Assembly: GCA_947496555.1 (NCBI GenBank)
Contig: CANMDH010000019.1
Span: forward strand, 1-64,000
Direction of reading: 5' to 3'
Length of the DNA: 64,000 nt
Source of the DNA: an uncultured Aquimarina sp.
GTDB lineage: Bacteria > Bacteroidota > Bacteroidia > Flavobacteriales > Flavobacteriaceae
Shown: piece after piece, positions 10,141 through 19,185 of the stretch
Layout of the letters: every line of letters begins with the position of its first letter
Position numbering within the stretch: the first letter of the stretch is position 1
The notes under the pieces: generated by a model
The model's database searches: none
The model's input: only the letters and a program-made list of their open reading frames with translations
Told to the model about the DNA's origin: nothing
Made by a program: the position numbers and the translations under genes

Positions 10141-13100
10141 TTAATTTCTTGCCCTTTTGGGATATGGTGGTCTTTTAGGTTCTTTGGGAGGATTATTTTC
10201 AAGCTCTTTTAAGACTACTTCAATTGCCTTTTCTAACTGTGGATCTTTACCTTTTATCACTTCAGAAGGAAGCTGTTCTACTTCAATATCTGGAGCCACA
10301 CCTACATTTTCTACTATAAACCCATCTTCTGTCCAGATAGCTACATTTGGTGCAGTAACACTAGCTCCGTCTATAAACTCTGGAAATCCTAATACGCCAA
10401 CCAGGCCTCCCCAAGTTCGTTTACCTATTAAAGTTCCGACCTTAAATTTTCTAAACATCCAGGGTAACATATCGCCCCCAGATCCGGCAGTCTCATCAAT
10501 AAGCATCACTTTTGGACCTTGAATAGAAGCGCTAGGAGTTTTAAGATCCTTGCCATATCTGAAATTCCAATGAGATTGATAGGGGTTCATAAGAAGATTA
10601 ATGTAATAATCTGCGATTTGTCCTCCCCCGTTAAATCGCTCATCAATAATTATTGCTTTTTTATTGGCTTGCGGATAGAAATATCTTTTAAAATATTCAT
10701 GACCAGCTGTAGTGGTATTAGGTACGTATACATAAGCAACTTGACCATCTGTAGCCTCGTGCACTTTTTTCAGATTACTTTCAACCCAATCCCGATTTCT
10801 TAAAGCATATTCGCTGGATACCGGAGTAACTTTTATTACCCTGGAATTATTATAGTTTGGGTTTGGTCCAACAGTTAATTCTACAATCTTATCTGTCGTG
10901 TTTTCAAATTGGCTAAAAATGTTATCATCACCAGTCAGGTCTTTTCCATTTACTGCTAACAAATAATCCCCTTGATTAACGTTAACACCTGGTTCTGTTA
11001 ACGGGGATCTAAGTTTTGGATTCCAGTTTAGGCCTCCATAAATCTTTTCAAATTGATATCTGTTATTAGAAATTTTGTAATCAGCTCCAAGAAGTCCTCC
11101 AGGAATACGTTTGGGGGCATTTAATCTTTCACCACTTCCTTGAAGTCTGTGATGACCCACGGATAGTTCACTACACATCCATTGAATTACTCTGTTTAAA
11201 TCGCTTCTAGATGTTAAATGAGGTAAGAATTGCGAATATTTCTCCTTCATTGCAGTCCAATCGGATCCATGCATGCCGGGGTCATAAAAATAATCCCTAT
11301 TAATTCTCCAGGCCTCATTAAAGATATTTTTCCATTCCTCTATCGGGATAATTTTTACTTCAATATTTTCAATCTTTAGGATTCCTTCTCCATTTTTAGG
11401 TTTTTTAGCCGTTTCTGTAATTCCCCATTTATTCTTTAAATTATACAACATTTTTTTACCATTAGAAGAAATAACATAACGATCTAACTTCATAACTTCG
11501 GAATCCTTACGTTCTTTTATGTCGTATTGATGGAGCGTTGGTGACTCTTCATTATTATTAGAATCACCAGATATGTATAGTAGTTTGTCTTCTTCTGCAG
11601 AGCTTAAATTATAATAGTACCCAGCGTTGATAGGTAAATCAACAATTCTGTTTTGAATCCTGTCTAGATCAATTTGTATTGGCTTTATAGAATCATCTTT
11701 ATCTTTTTCAGATTTTTTTTGATCTTTAGGCTCTTCTTTTTTGTCTTTTTTAGGCTCTTCTTCATCACTTTCTTTCATGAATGGAGAGATTGTATCTTTC
11801 TGAAGCGTTACAAGGTATATGGAGTTTGTAAGCGACATGTCCTGATTGGATTGATCGAACCAATTTACCACAGGACCGGCATCAGTCGATGCGGTAAAAT
11901 AGATATACTTTCCACCGGCATCAAAAATAGGATCGCTGGCATTGCTTAATCCATCAGAAATAGCATAAGATTTGGAGTCTTTTATATTGTATAAAAAGAT
12001 TTGTTCAAAATTACTGTCTATTATTTTTGAATAAACAATCCAGTTAGAATCAGTAGACCAGTCACCAAATAAATTTCTGAATGCTCCTGGAAAATAGTAG
12101 TCATCACTAGCAATTTTGGTTATTTTTTTTGAAGCTACATCCAGGATATATAAATTTCTCCCATTATCCGAAAAACTAATCTTTTTGCTATCTGGAGACC
12201 AAGAGGTGTATGCATAGAATCCTGTACCGGAAATTTTTATTTTTAGTGCTTCTCCTTTACCATCTTGAGATTTAATATGAAGCTCATATTCTCCTGATGC
12301 ATCAGAGAAGTAGGCAATTTGCTTTCCGTTTGCAGACCATGCTGGGTATTTCTCATGATCGCCCGTACTTAATGTAAGATTTCTAGGGTCTCCCTTGTCC
12401 TCGGGAACAGTTATAATTTCACCTCTATAATCAAATACGGCCCTTTTTCCGGAAGGCGATATATTGGCAGATCGAATGTGCTTATTTCCTTTAACATAGC
12501 GTTCTCTTAACTCTAATAGATCTGTTGCAATTCCTATAGTCAATTTGGTAGTGTTTTTTAATGAAAGGTCGTACAGATGAAGATATCCAGCTTGTTCAAA
12601 GATGATTTTATTCTTGCCAAGGTTGGCATTAGTTATTGGAAAATCATCGAACTGGGTACGTTGATTTATTTCTTTTGTGGTAATGGAATATGAAAACAAA
12701 TTAAATTCTCCATTTCTGTCACTTAAGAAAAAAATGGTATCATCTTTCCACATGGGTTGTACGTCATTACTTCCTCCTGCTGGTTGCGGAATTTTGACCA
12801 TAGATTTATCCTCAAAAGAGAATATCCAAATATTAGCGGTGGTCCCTCCTCTGTAGTTTTTCCATTGATGAAATCTTTCTCTGATAGGGGTGTAGGCTAT
12901 GTGTTTTCCGTCTGGAGAATAAGTTGCATGCCAGGCATTTGGTATTTCAAGTTCGGCAGGATAACCGCCGGTAATTGAAACTTGATAGAGTTTAGAGTAT
13001 CGATTGGTGTGAATGGCTCTTCCAGAATTAAATAAAACTGATTTTCCATCGGGCGAAAACCCTCGTGAATAATCTCTTCCCGGATGCCAGGTTAGTCTCT

Positions 13101-13416
13101 TTGGGATTCCTCCTTGTACTGGGATGATAAATATATCAACATTACCATCGTATTCTGCACTAAAGGCAATGTGATTACCATCAGGAGAAAAGATTGGATT
13201 AGATTCGACCCCTTTATCTATAGTAAGTCTTCTGGGTTGTGTTCCATCAAGATTAGCAATCCATAAATCCTCTGCATAAATAAAGGCGATATGTGATTGA
13301 CTTATTGCTGGCTGATGAAGCATTCTCGTATCATTAGGATCGATAGAAAATACTTGTAAAGGGATTAAGAATAAAATAAATAAAAGTTGAATAAAAAAAG
13401 AATATATTTTTTTCAT
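10141..13416 (-). CDS. Tricorn-like S41 protease with beta-propellers
   Basis: A 1091-residue secreted peptidase of the tricorn type. After a signal peptide (about residues 1-24) come two stretches of WD40-like PD40 repeats (about 35-330 and 345-545, with repeated SPDGKHIAY and WSPDSKKISF motifs). A Lys/Glu-rich linker follows (about 555-590), then a tricorn core domain, a PDZ domain near 790-850, and an S41 serine-protease domain. The nucleophile is the Ser in ETAGSGGDM near residue 975. It probably degrades oligopeptides in the periplasm or outside the cell. The length and domain order match the family. It is transcribed alone toward the terminator at 10097. Confidence 0.92.
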   Translation of the reverse strand: MKKIYSFFIQLLFILFLIPLQVFSIDPNDTRMLHQPAISQSHIAFIYAEDLWIANLDGTQPRRLTIDKGVESNPIFSPDGNHIAFSAEYDGNVDIFIIPVQGGIPKRLTWHPGRDYSRGFSPDGKSVLFNSGRAIHTNRYSKLYQVSITGGYPAELEIPNAWHATYSPDGKHIAYTPIRERFHQWKNYRGGTTANIWIFSFEDKSMVKIPQPAGGSNDVQPMWKDDTIFFLSDRNGEFNLFSYSITTKEINQRTQFDDFPITNANLGKNKIIFEQAGYLHLYDLSLKNTTKLTIGIATDLLELRERYVKGNKHIRSANISPSGKRAVFDYRGEIITVPEDKGDPRNLTLSTGDHEKYPAWSANGKQIAYFSDASGEYELHIKSQDGKGEALKIKISGTGFYAYTSWSPDSKKISFSDNGRNLYILDVASKKITKIASDDYYFPGAFRNLFGDWSTDSNWIVYSKIIDSNFEQIFLYNIKDSKSYAISDGLSNASDPIFDAGGKYIYFTASTDAGPVVNWFDQSNQDMSLTNSIYLVTLQKDTISPFMKESDEEEPKKDKKEEPKDQKKSEKDKDDSIKPIQIDLDRIQNRIVDLPINAGYYYNLSSAEEDKLLYISGDSNNNEESPTLHQYDIKERKDSEVMKLDRYVISSNGKKMLYNLKNKWGITETAKKPKNGEGILKIENIEVKIIPIEEWKNIFNEAWRINRDYFYDPGMHGSDWTAMKEKYSQFLPHLTSRSDLNRVIQWMCSELSVGHHRLQGSGERLNAPKRIPGGLLGADYKISNNRYQFEKIYGGLNWNPKLRSPLTEPGVNVNQGDYLLAVNGKDLTGDDNIFSQFENTTDKIVELTVGPNPNYNNSRVIKVTPVSSEYALRNRDWVESNLKKVHEATDGQVAYVYVPNTTTAGHEYFKRYFYPQANKKAIIIDERFNGGGQIADYYINLLMNPYQSHWNFRYGKDLKTPSASIQGPKVMLIDETAGSGGDMLPWMFRKFKVGTLIGKRTWGGLVGVLGFPEFIDGASVTAPNVAIWTEDGFIVENVGVAPDIEVEQLPSEVIKGKDPQLEKAIEVVLKELENNPPKEPKRPPYPKRARN

Positions 13417-13575
13417 GATTTATGTGATTGATAAATGATTAAAATCTTTTTAAGATTAAGGAGGGATTAAAGTACAGCTTTTATAACTTGTGGATTGTTA
13501 ATCATTTTTTAAATTCTTGCATTATGATTTCGAAAAATACAAATGCACAGGTATAATGTACTATTAAAACGAAAT

Positions 13576-15183
13576 TTACTTTTCTCCTATTAGATAATGA
13601 ATACTTACAGTTGCTATATCTGAATTTGGAAATTTCGAAAAATATTTTTGATCACTTTTCAAGCCAATTTCTTCAATAACTTTTATAAAAGAATCAATTT
13701 CAAGAATATATTGATCAGAAAACCCATGTGTAGCGTCATAAGCTGTGGCCGCAGTTTTACCAAGATTTTGGGCCGTAAGACTTGGAGGTATTGTATGTAA
13801 TTCGATTACTATTAATCCAAAATTGTTGATATGAGGTGCCCATTTCTTGAAATGATCCTTAAGGTTGCGTTCAACATCATTGGTGTTTAGCCGTTTTCCT
13901 CTGTAGGCAAAAGCACCGGTGGATTGACTTGGATTGTTTAAAGTTGAAATTGGATCACTCCAAATTCTGTTATGATCCAAAAATGTTCTTACCGAGAGTA
14001 GATCTTTTAACTCAATCTTGTAATTTTCTTTTAAGTCTTTTTGCAATAGATCTGGATCGCTAATGTCACCCCATATTACTTTTGCCCATATATCGGCCTG
14101 AATAAGATTGGCCCTTGTAACTTTTAATGCAGCTTTATTGTAGTCTGCACCAACAAGAAAAAGAGGATGGTCTTCGAGGTGTTTTCCCCGTAATGTTTTA
14201 GATTCTATAACTTCAAAAAGATGGATCAGAAAAGCTCCGTTACCACACCCCATATCCAGTATTCCTTTGGGCTGTTCTTCTAAGGGCTTGTTGAATAAAC
14301 TTATTATAATTTCATCTATTTTTTTAAAATAAGAAGCATGCGCTCCTCCACTCCCCCAAACATTCATTTCTCGGTCTACATGGCTTTCATTTTCACTTGC
14401 CGAACCCCATAATATGTTCGGGTCTCCAAATAATAACTCTTTCATCTGCCTAAACATCGGTATGTAAGAAACGGTGACTCCATAGGCACTGGCTCTTTTG
14501 GCAAAGAATAAGCCTTTATGAGTAAAAGTGTACGTGTCGTTGGATTTACTAAACCATCCCAGGTGGGATAGAAAGGATAGAATGGTGTCAAAACTTTCTG
14601 GAAACTTGTGATATTCGTCGGCACTAAAAGAAGCTTCCATAAAGTATTTGTGAAACATGCCTCCCATGCCTAAATGTACAGTAGTTGGTCCAACAAGGAT
14701 TCCTTCGATGTGTTTTAAGATTTGATTTTGGATTTCAATTGTAATGTTATCTTCAGTGGGTTCTAAATCAAATCGATTCCTGTATTTTTTGAATAATTTT
14801 TCTAATTTATGAAAGGGGTCTAGCTCGAATTTTCTGGGGTGAAATTTTCCAGAATACTCTAGCAAATCTATTACATCAGCATATAGGTGAAAGTGGTTAA
14901 AAGCAATTTCAGAACGATCGTTTAGGTTAATAATTACCTTTTCTGAATCGATCTTATAGGTTATCCATCCTTGAGCACTTAAAATACGTAGAGCGACATT
15001 TAGATAACCTTCATTAGCATTGCAATCCTTGGTAATTTCAGCTAGTGTCGTTTCTTTATGGGTAAGTAAATACTGAGTAACACTGTTCTTTAATAAACAA
15101 TAGGCTACAGGAGCAACAGTGATTCCATCCAAATGTCTAAAAAGTTCTTCTCTGAATTGTTGTTTTTCGGCGGTGGTAAGCAT
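13576..15183 (-). CDS. SAM-dependent methyltransferase with duplicated N-terminal module
   Basis: A 535-residue class I SAM-dependent methyltransferase. The SAM-binding motif I is ILDMGCGNGAFLIHL near residue 320. The first half holds two related winged-helix-like modules: RHLDGITVAPVAYCLLKN near residue 15 and KHIEGILVGPTTVHLGMG near 156, each followed by a helix-turn-helix-like segment ending in a GW motif. The layout resembles AprA-related methyltransferases known from polyketide assembly lines. No polyketide synthase is visible here, so the substrate is unknown. It is flanked by unrelated genes and is probably monocistronic. Confidence 0.75.
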   Translation of the reverse strand: MLTTAEKQQFREELFRHLDGITVAPVAYCLLKNSVTQYLLTHKETTLAEITKDCNANEGYLNVALRILSAQGWITYKIDSEKVIINLNDRSEIAFNHFHLYADVIDLLEYSGKFHPRKFELDPFHKLEKLFKKYRNRFDLEPTEDNITIEIQNQILKHIEGILVGPTTVHLGMGGMFHKYFMEASFSADEYHKFPESFDTILSFLSHLGWFSKSNDTYTFTHKGLFFAKRASAYGVTVSYIPMFRQMKELLFGDPNILWGSASENESHVDREMNVWGSGGAHASYFKKIDEIIISLFNKPLEEQPKGILDMGCGNGAFLIHLFEVIESKTLRGKHLEDHPLFLVGADYNKAALKVTRANLIQADIWAKVIWGDISDPDLLQKDLKENYKIELKDLLSVRTFLDHNRIWSDPISTLNNPSQSTGAFAYRGKRLNTNDVERNLKDHFKKWAPHINNFGLIVIELHTIPPSLTAQNLGKTAATAYDATHGFSDQYILEIDSFIKVIEEIGLKSDQKYFSKFPNSDIATVSIHYLIGEK

Positions 15184-15251
15184 AAATACTTATATTGAAT
15201 GGTTGTTGGTTGTTACCACCAAAGTAAGGATTTATTTTGAAGATTGGAACC

Positions 15252-15518
15252 TTATTTTGTATTGTTCGACGGTTTGGGTGTATCTTTTTTTTCTGGCATA
15301 GGTCCTCGCAAATGGATAATAAGTCCATTTAAAAAATTACGTAATATTTGATCCCCGCATTCCATATATTTTGGATGATTTTCGTTTCGAAAAAATGCCC
15401 CCAATTCGCTTTTAGTTACTTTAAAGTCCACTAATAAACAAATTTTTACAATATCATCATCGCGTAGTTTGTGTGCTACACGAAGCTTTTTAAAAATATC
15501 ATTATTCGTTAATCCCAT
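15252..15518 (-). CDS. DUF1456 (YehS-like) short protein
   Basis: An 88-residue protein of the DUF1456 family. The sequence MGLTNNDIFKKLRVAHKLRDDDIVKI and the SELGAFFRNENHPKYMECGD segment are typical. E. coli YehS carries two such domains and this protein has one plus a short charged tail (PEKKDTPKPSNN). The single-domain form is common in flavobacteria. Its function is unknown. Confidence 0.8.
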   Translation of the reverse strand: MGLTNNDIFKKLRVAHKLRDDDIVKICLLVDFKVTKSELGAFFRNENHPKYMECGDQILRNFLNGLIIHLRGPMPEKKDTPKPSNNTK

Positions 15519-15599
15519 TTTGCAAAGGTATACTTTGTTGTCTAAAAGTGACCGTTATATTTTGAAATTTACTATTTTGGACAGAAAGTAATTGGTTTC

Positions 15600-16001
15600 A
15601 TGTATAGTAAAGAGGAAAAATTAAGTTTGCTTTCTGAAATGATTCAGTTTGCAAAAGTAGATAATGACTTCAAAGAACAGGAATATGATTTTATTGTTAC
15701 CATTGCGGTGCAATTAGGGGTGACTAAAGAAGAAGTTGACAATTTGGTAAAGAATGGAGCAGACAAGAAGAATCTGCAACCAGAATCACAGCGAATTCTT
15801 CAATTTCATAGATTGGTACTGCTTATGAACGTAGATCGGGAAATCTCACCTCCAGAAATTCATGGTATTAAAGACATAGGATTACAAATGGGTTTAAGAC
15901 CAGAAGCTGTTGATACTGTTTTGAAAGAAATGCATAAATATCCAGACAAAGTTATTCCTCCTAAAGTGTTAATAGCAATTTTCACTCGTTTTTATAATTA
16001 A
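15600..16001 (+). CDS. TerB-like helical protein
   Basis: A 133-residue all-helical cytoplasmic protein. It has the acidic helix pattern of the TerB/DjlA N-terminal fold: KLSLLSEMIQFAKVDNDFKEQEYDFI, then LLMNVDREISPPEIHGIKDIGLQMG, each containing the D-(x)-I/F-x-x-x-E signature that binds metal in TerB. No tellurite-resistance neighbours are present, so a stress or membrane-associated metal-sensing role is only inferred. It is followed by 567 bp without a recognised gene. Confidence 0.65.
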   Translation: MYSKEEKLSLLSEMIQFAKVDNDFKEQEYDFIVTIAVQLGVTKEEVDNLVKNGADKKNLQPESQRILQFHRLVLLMNVDREISPPEIHGIKDIGLQMGLRPEAVDTVLKEMHKYPDKVIPPKVLIAIFTRFYN

Positions 16002-16363
16002 TTAAGATAGCAAATTCAAGAGCTTAAAGAGAATTGAATCTACGTGGTCAAACAGTCACTTTATAGAGCGGAATTTTCCCCGATTTACGCTTTTTTTACG
16101 TATTTCGTCGAAAACTGATGTCATTTATCGATTTGTAGGTGTTTTGTTTTTAAGTTATTGATTATTAATTTGTTATATTTAATTCAGATTTTGTGAAACC
16201 TTAAAAAGTATGCATATGAAGATTTTTTACGGAATATTGTTTGTTGATTTGAAAGCTTTAAAGCAATTTGTTCAACATTTACCTGCCGCATGTAGTAATG
16301 CTATTCACAGGTAACTTATTTGAAGTACTCTAAATAGGAGTAAACTGAGGTTTTATGCTCAGG

Positions 16364-16415
16364 AAAAAGTCTTAAAAGTAAATTGTAAGGGATAATTTAC
16401 TTTTAAGACTTTTTT
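16364..16415. terminator. Perfect 21-bp stem-loop
   Basis: Positions 16364-16384 are an exact reverse complement of 16394-16414, with a 9-base loop. The stem begins with a run of A and ends with a run of T, so it can act as an intrinsic terminator in either direction. No clear gene lies immediately before it on the plus strand. Confidence 0.75.
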
Positions 16416-16418
16416 GAT

Positions 16419-16500
16419 TTTTTGTCATTAATAACGATACATTAGTGACAAAAAGTCATTGATTCGGTATATAATAGTGTCAAAATGACGTGTTTTCTGT
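16419..16500 (+). promoter_or_regulatory. Operator-like palindromes upstream of hsp20
   Basis: TTTTTGTCA (16419-16427) pairs with TGACAAAAA (16446-16454). A second TGTCA-AAA-TGACG palindrome lies near 16488-16500. The repeated TGTCA/TGACA half-sites suggest a protein-binding region that controls the heat-shock gene 70-150 bp downstream. Confidence 0.4.
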
Positions 16501-16568
16501 AATGGAATCCAAATTGCAATATACTCATTGAAGTTAAAATTTTGAATAACCTTAAAAAATACAATACA

Positions 16569-17006
16569 ATGAGTTTAATTAAAAGAACAGACAGATTACC
16601 TTTCATTTTTGATGATTTCTTTACTTCTGATTGGTTTGGAGGAACTGTTAATACTAGTAAAATAGGTATAAATACGCCAGCGGTAAATGTTAGAGAAACT
16701 GATAATAGTTTTGAATTGGAACTTGCTGCTCCTGGACTTATCAAAGAAGATTTTAATATAGAGTTGGATCATGATGTGCTTACAATTTCTTCTGAAATGA
16801 AATCTGAAAAAGAAACCAAAGAGAATGATGGTAAATACTCTAGAAAAGAATTTAGCTATCAGTCATTTAAAAGATCTTTTACATTACCTGATACTGCTAA
16901 TGGTAACGAAATTAGTGCTTCTTACGAAAATGGAGTTTTATTGGTCGCAATACCTAAAAAAGAAGAAGCAAAAGTACAACCCAAAAGGTTGATTGAGATT
17001 TCATAA
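16569..17006 (+). CDS. Small heat-shock protein, Hsp20/alpha-crystallin family
   Basis: A 145-residue ATP-independent chaperone that holds unfolding proteins. The start ATG at 16569 gives the usual MSLIKRTDRLPFIFDDFF opening. An upstream in-frame TTG would add nine residues without family support. The alpha-crystallin domain spans about 35-130 (PAVNVRETDNSFELELAAPG), and ASYENGVLLVAIPKKE is the conserved A-x-x-x-n-G-v-L motif. The C-terminus lacks a clear IxI motif but ends RLIEIS. It is followed by a terminator and preceded by possible operator sites. Confidence 0.92.
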   Translation: MSLIKRTDRLPFIFDDFFTSDWFGGTVNTSKIGINTPAVNVRETDNSFELELAAPGLIKEDFNIELDHDVLTISSEMKSEKETKENDGKYSRKEFSYQSFKRSFTLPDTANGNEISASYENGVLLVAIPKKEEAKVQPKRLIEIS

Positions 17007-17046
17007 TTTGATTTGATTTGAGATTTTATTTAGTTAATTAATGTTG

Positions 17047-17084
17047 CGAAAACGCTCTTTTCTAAGGGCGTTTTCTCGTTTTTT
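17047..17084 (+). terminator. Terminator after hsp20
   Basis: GAAAACGCTCTT and AAGGGCGTTTTC form a stem with one mismatch, followed shortly by a T run. Confidence 0.8.
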
Positions 17085-17159
17085 AAAGGTTATGTGATAA
17101 AGTAGATTTTTAAATTTAAAATTTTATTTGTATTATTGTGATATCAAAATGATATTATT

Positions 17160-18014
17160 ATGAAACACGAAAAAAGTATAAAGGCGAGTAACGGTTATGC
17201 AGTTTTAATTTTGTTATTGATTACCATAATCTCAATGATTTCGGGAATAGTTCTCTTCAGAAATCCATTGTTTTTAATTTTAATGGCGGCTATTATTTTA
17301 TTTATTAAGGGTTTTTTTATAGTAAATCCAAATAGTTCTAAAGTTTTGGTTTTATTCGGCGCATATAAAGGGACGGTAAAGGATAATGGTTTTTTCTGGG
17401 CCAATCCTTTTTATACTAGACAGCGAATATCGTTAAGAGCAAGAAATTTTTATAGTGAGCGCGTAAAGGTGAATGACAAAATAGGTAATCCGATTTTGAT
17501 TAATGTAATTTTAGTTTGGAAAGTAGAAGACACTTATAAAGCGGCTTTTGATGTTGATCAATATGAAGAGTTTGTTCGAGTACAAACTGATGCTGCGGTA
17601 AGAAAACTTGCAGGTTCTTATCCATATGATAATTTTGCAGAAGGTCATCACGAGGTGACATTGTTATCAGGGCGAGATGAAGTGAATGAGGCTTTAGAGA
17701 ATGAAATAACAGAACGATTAGCGATTGCAGGAATTAAAGTTATGGAAGCTAGAATTGGATATTTGGCTTATGCTCCCGAAATTGCAAGTTCTATGTTGAA
17801 GAGACAGCAAGCCGTTGCTATCGTAGCGGCTCGAAAGAAAATAGTAGAAGGAGCCGTGGGTATGGTAGAAGACGCGTTATTAAAATTATCTGAAGACGAT
17901 ATTATTGATTTTGATGATGATAAAAAAGCATCTATGGTTAGTAATTTAATGGTAGTTTTATGTGGGGATAAAGAGGCTACTCCCGTAATTAATACAGGGA
18001 CACTACATTCATAA
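17160..18014 (+). CDS. SPFH/band-7 domain membrane protein
   Basis: A 284-residue membrane-anchored SPFH (stomatin/prohibitin-like) protein. Two hydrophobic segments at about 14-32 and 34-52 anchor it. The SPFH domain follows (FFIVNPNSSKVLVLFGAYKG, SLRARNFYSERVKVNDKIGNP, VWKVEDTYKAAFDV). A short helical region with QQAVAIVAARKKIVEGAVG is the usual coiled part. The family scaffolds membrane microdomains, but the client here is unknown. A 54-residue ribbon-helix-helix gene begins 3 bp after the stop, so the two are almost certainly co-transcribed, an arrangement commonly seen with this SPFH subfamily. Confidence 0.88.
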   Translation: MKHEKSIKASNGYAVLILLLITIISMISGIVLFRNPLFLILMAAIILFIKGFFIVNPNSSKVLVLFGAYKGTVKDNGFFWANPFYTRQRISLRARNFYSERVKVNDKIGNPILINVILVWKVEDTYKAAFDVDQYEEFVRVQTDAAVRKLAGSYPYDNFAEGHHEVTLLSGRDEVNEALENEITERLAIAGIKVMEARIGYLAYAPEIASSMLKRQQAVAIVAARKKIVEGAVGMVEDALLKLSEDDIIDFDDDKKASMVSNLMVVLCGDKEATPVINTGTLHS

Positions 18015-18017
18015 TTT

Positions 18018-18182
18018 ATGAGTAAAAAGAAATCATTTGTACTTAGAATTGACCCAGAAACTTTTAAGTTAATAGAGAAATGGGCAGACGATGAGTTTCG
18101 TAGTGTGAATGGTCAATTAGAATGGATGATACATAGAAGCCTGAAGGATGCCAAACGATTAAAGTCAAAAGGAAAGGATTAA
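18018..18182 (+). CDS. Small Arc-like ribbon-helix-helix protein
   Basis: A 54-residue protein starting MSKKKSFVLRIDPETFKLIE. The FVLRIDPE strand followed by two helices (ETFKLIEKWADDEF, SVNGQLEWMIHRSLKDAKR) fits the Arc/MetJ ribbon-helix-helix fold, a dimeric DNA-binding unit. It begins 3 bp after the SPFH stop codon and is followed by a terminator, so the two genes form an operon. It probably binds DNA, perhaps its own promoter. It could instead be an adaptor that only shares the fold. Confidence 0.75.
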   Translation: MSKKKSFVLRIDPETFKLIEKWADDEFRSVNGQLEWMIHRSLKDAKRLKSKGKD

Positions 18183-18207
18183 AGCGTTTGTAATACCTTT
18201 AGATTGT

Positions 18208-18244
18208 AAAAAAAGATATTTATTTTAAATAGATATCTTTTTTG
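18208..18244. terminator. Bidirectional terminator
   Basis: AAAAAAGATAT at 18209-18219 pairs perfectly with ATATCTTTTTT at 18233-18243. It lies between the convergent Arc-like and response-regulator genes. Confidence 0.8.
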
Positions 18245-18264
18245 TATGATAAAGCCTCCATAAT

Positions 18265-18669
18265 TTAAACTACTCGTAAGAGTGATGTAAGCTGTAATTC
18301 ATTTATAGGTTTTATGAGATAATCGCAAATTTTTTCATATTCTTTAGCTCTTTCTATGTCTTCAGGATTGTCCGAAGAAGAGAGTATATAAATTCTAATG
18401 TGTTTTAATAAAGTTGGGGCAATAGAGCTAAACTCATCAAGAAATTGCCATCCATCCATGATTGGCATATTTAGATCTAATAGGATCAAGTCAGGGAGTT
18501 CATATGAAGTTTGCGAAGCCGACTTTATAAAAGTAATCGCCTCCTCACCATTAGAAAACACAAGAGGTTCTTTGTTGTATATTTCAATATTTTTTATAAG
18601 CTTCCTAATAATGAAATGATGAATGATATCATCGTCTACAATACATAATGTATGTTTGTTCTCGGTCAT
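18265..18669 (-). CDS. Single-domain response regulator
   Basis: A 134-residue stand-alone receiver domain. The acidic pair is in CIVDDDIIHH, the phospho-acceptor is D65 in LILLDLNMPIMDGW, and the conserved Ser and Lys are in LSSSDNPED and YLIKPINELQ. With no output domain it must act by protein contact, possibly in a phosphorelay with the neighbouring kinases. It points away from the propeller kinase gene, with 516 bp between them. Confidence 0.9.
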   Translation of the reverse strand: MTENKHTLCIVDDDIIHHFIIRKLIKNIEIYNKEPLVFSNGEEAITFIKSASQTSYELPDLILLDLNMPIMDGWQFLDEFSSIAPTLLKHIRIYILSSSDNPEDIERAKEYEKICDYLIKPINELQLTSLLRVV

Positions 18670-19185
18670 AATGTAATATAATTAATAAAAATTATTCTTT
18701 TTTCTTAAACCAGCTATAGATGTCCCATCTATAATTTTATATACATTTATCAAGGCCTTTATACCTGGATCAGAATAAAATATTTATGTAAAACCAAAAA
18801 ATGATTTTATATTTTTAGTTCATCAGCGAAGAATATTGTGTAGATTTTATGTGATTGATTAATAGTAATATTAAATGGGTATGGAATATTAACTATTTTT
18901 ATCTATTGATATACAATTCTTAATAAAATCATAATAAAGGTAGGAATTATTTTAATAGGAAAGATGCATTAATAAAGCATATTTTTTATGGTATAAGCGT
19001 AATAAAACTTATAGTTTCCATACTTTTTACCGTCACAGGATCTTTTCCGGTATTGATTTTATTGATAAATAACTTGTTAATAAAATCAAAAAATTGTTTA
19101 ATTCTATCAAATTGTTAATCTGATTTTTCACAGTATCTTTATATAACTTACTTTTATAAAATAATAAGGTAGTTGTTTTCTAAGA
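18670..19185. other. Divergent intergenic region before the propeller kinase
   Basis: No gene was recognised. The sequence is extremely AT-rich. TTGATTTTATT at 19053-19063 is an exact reverse complement of AATAAAATCAA at 19079-19089, an 11-bp inverted repeat about 100 bp before the kinase start that could be an operator. A short AAGGCCTT palindrome lies near 18752. Confidence 0.4.

Larger units (their letters stand above)
16002..16568 (+). other. Long intergenic region with hairpin and palindromes
   Basis: No firm gene is present. A 34-residue ATG frame at 16210-16314 (starting MHMKIFYGILF) is possible but unsupported. From about 16075 the sequence carries TTTTTACGTATTT (16093-16105) and an ACCTG/CAGGT pair (about 16281-16312). 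A very strong hairpin at 16364-16414 and palindromes before hsp20 follow. The arrangement could be a small RNA ending at the hairpin or a long regulated leader. Neither is proved. Confidence 0.4.

Noticed and set aside
10157-10522. Plus-strand frames inside the tricorn-like gene
   Set aside because: They are antisense shadows of a well-supported coding region.
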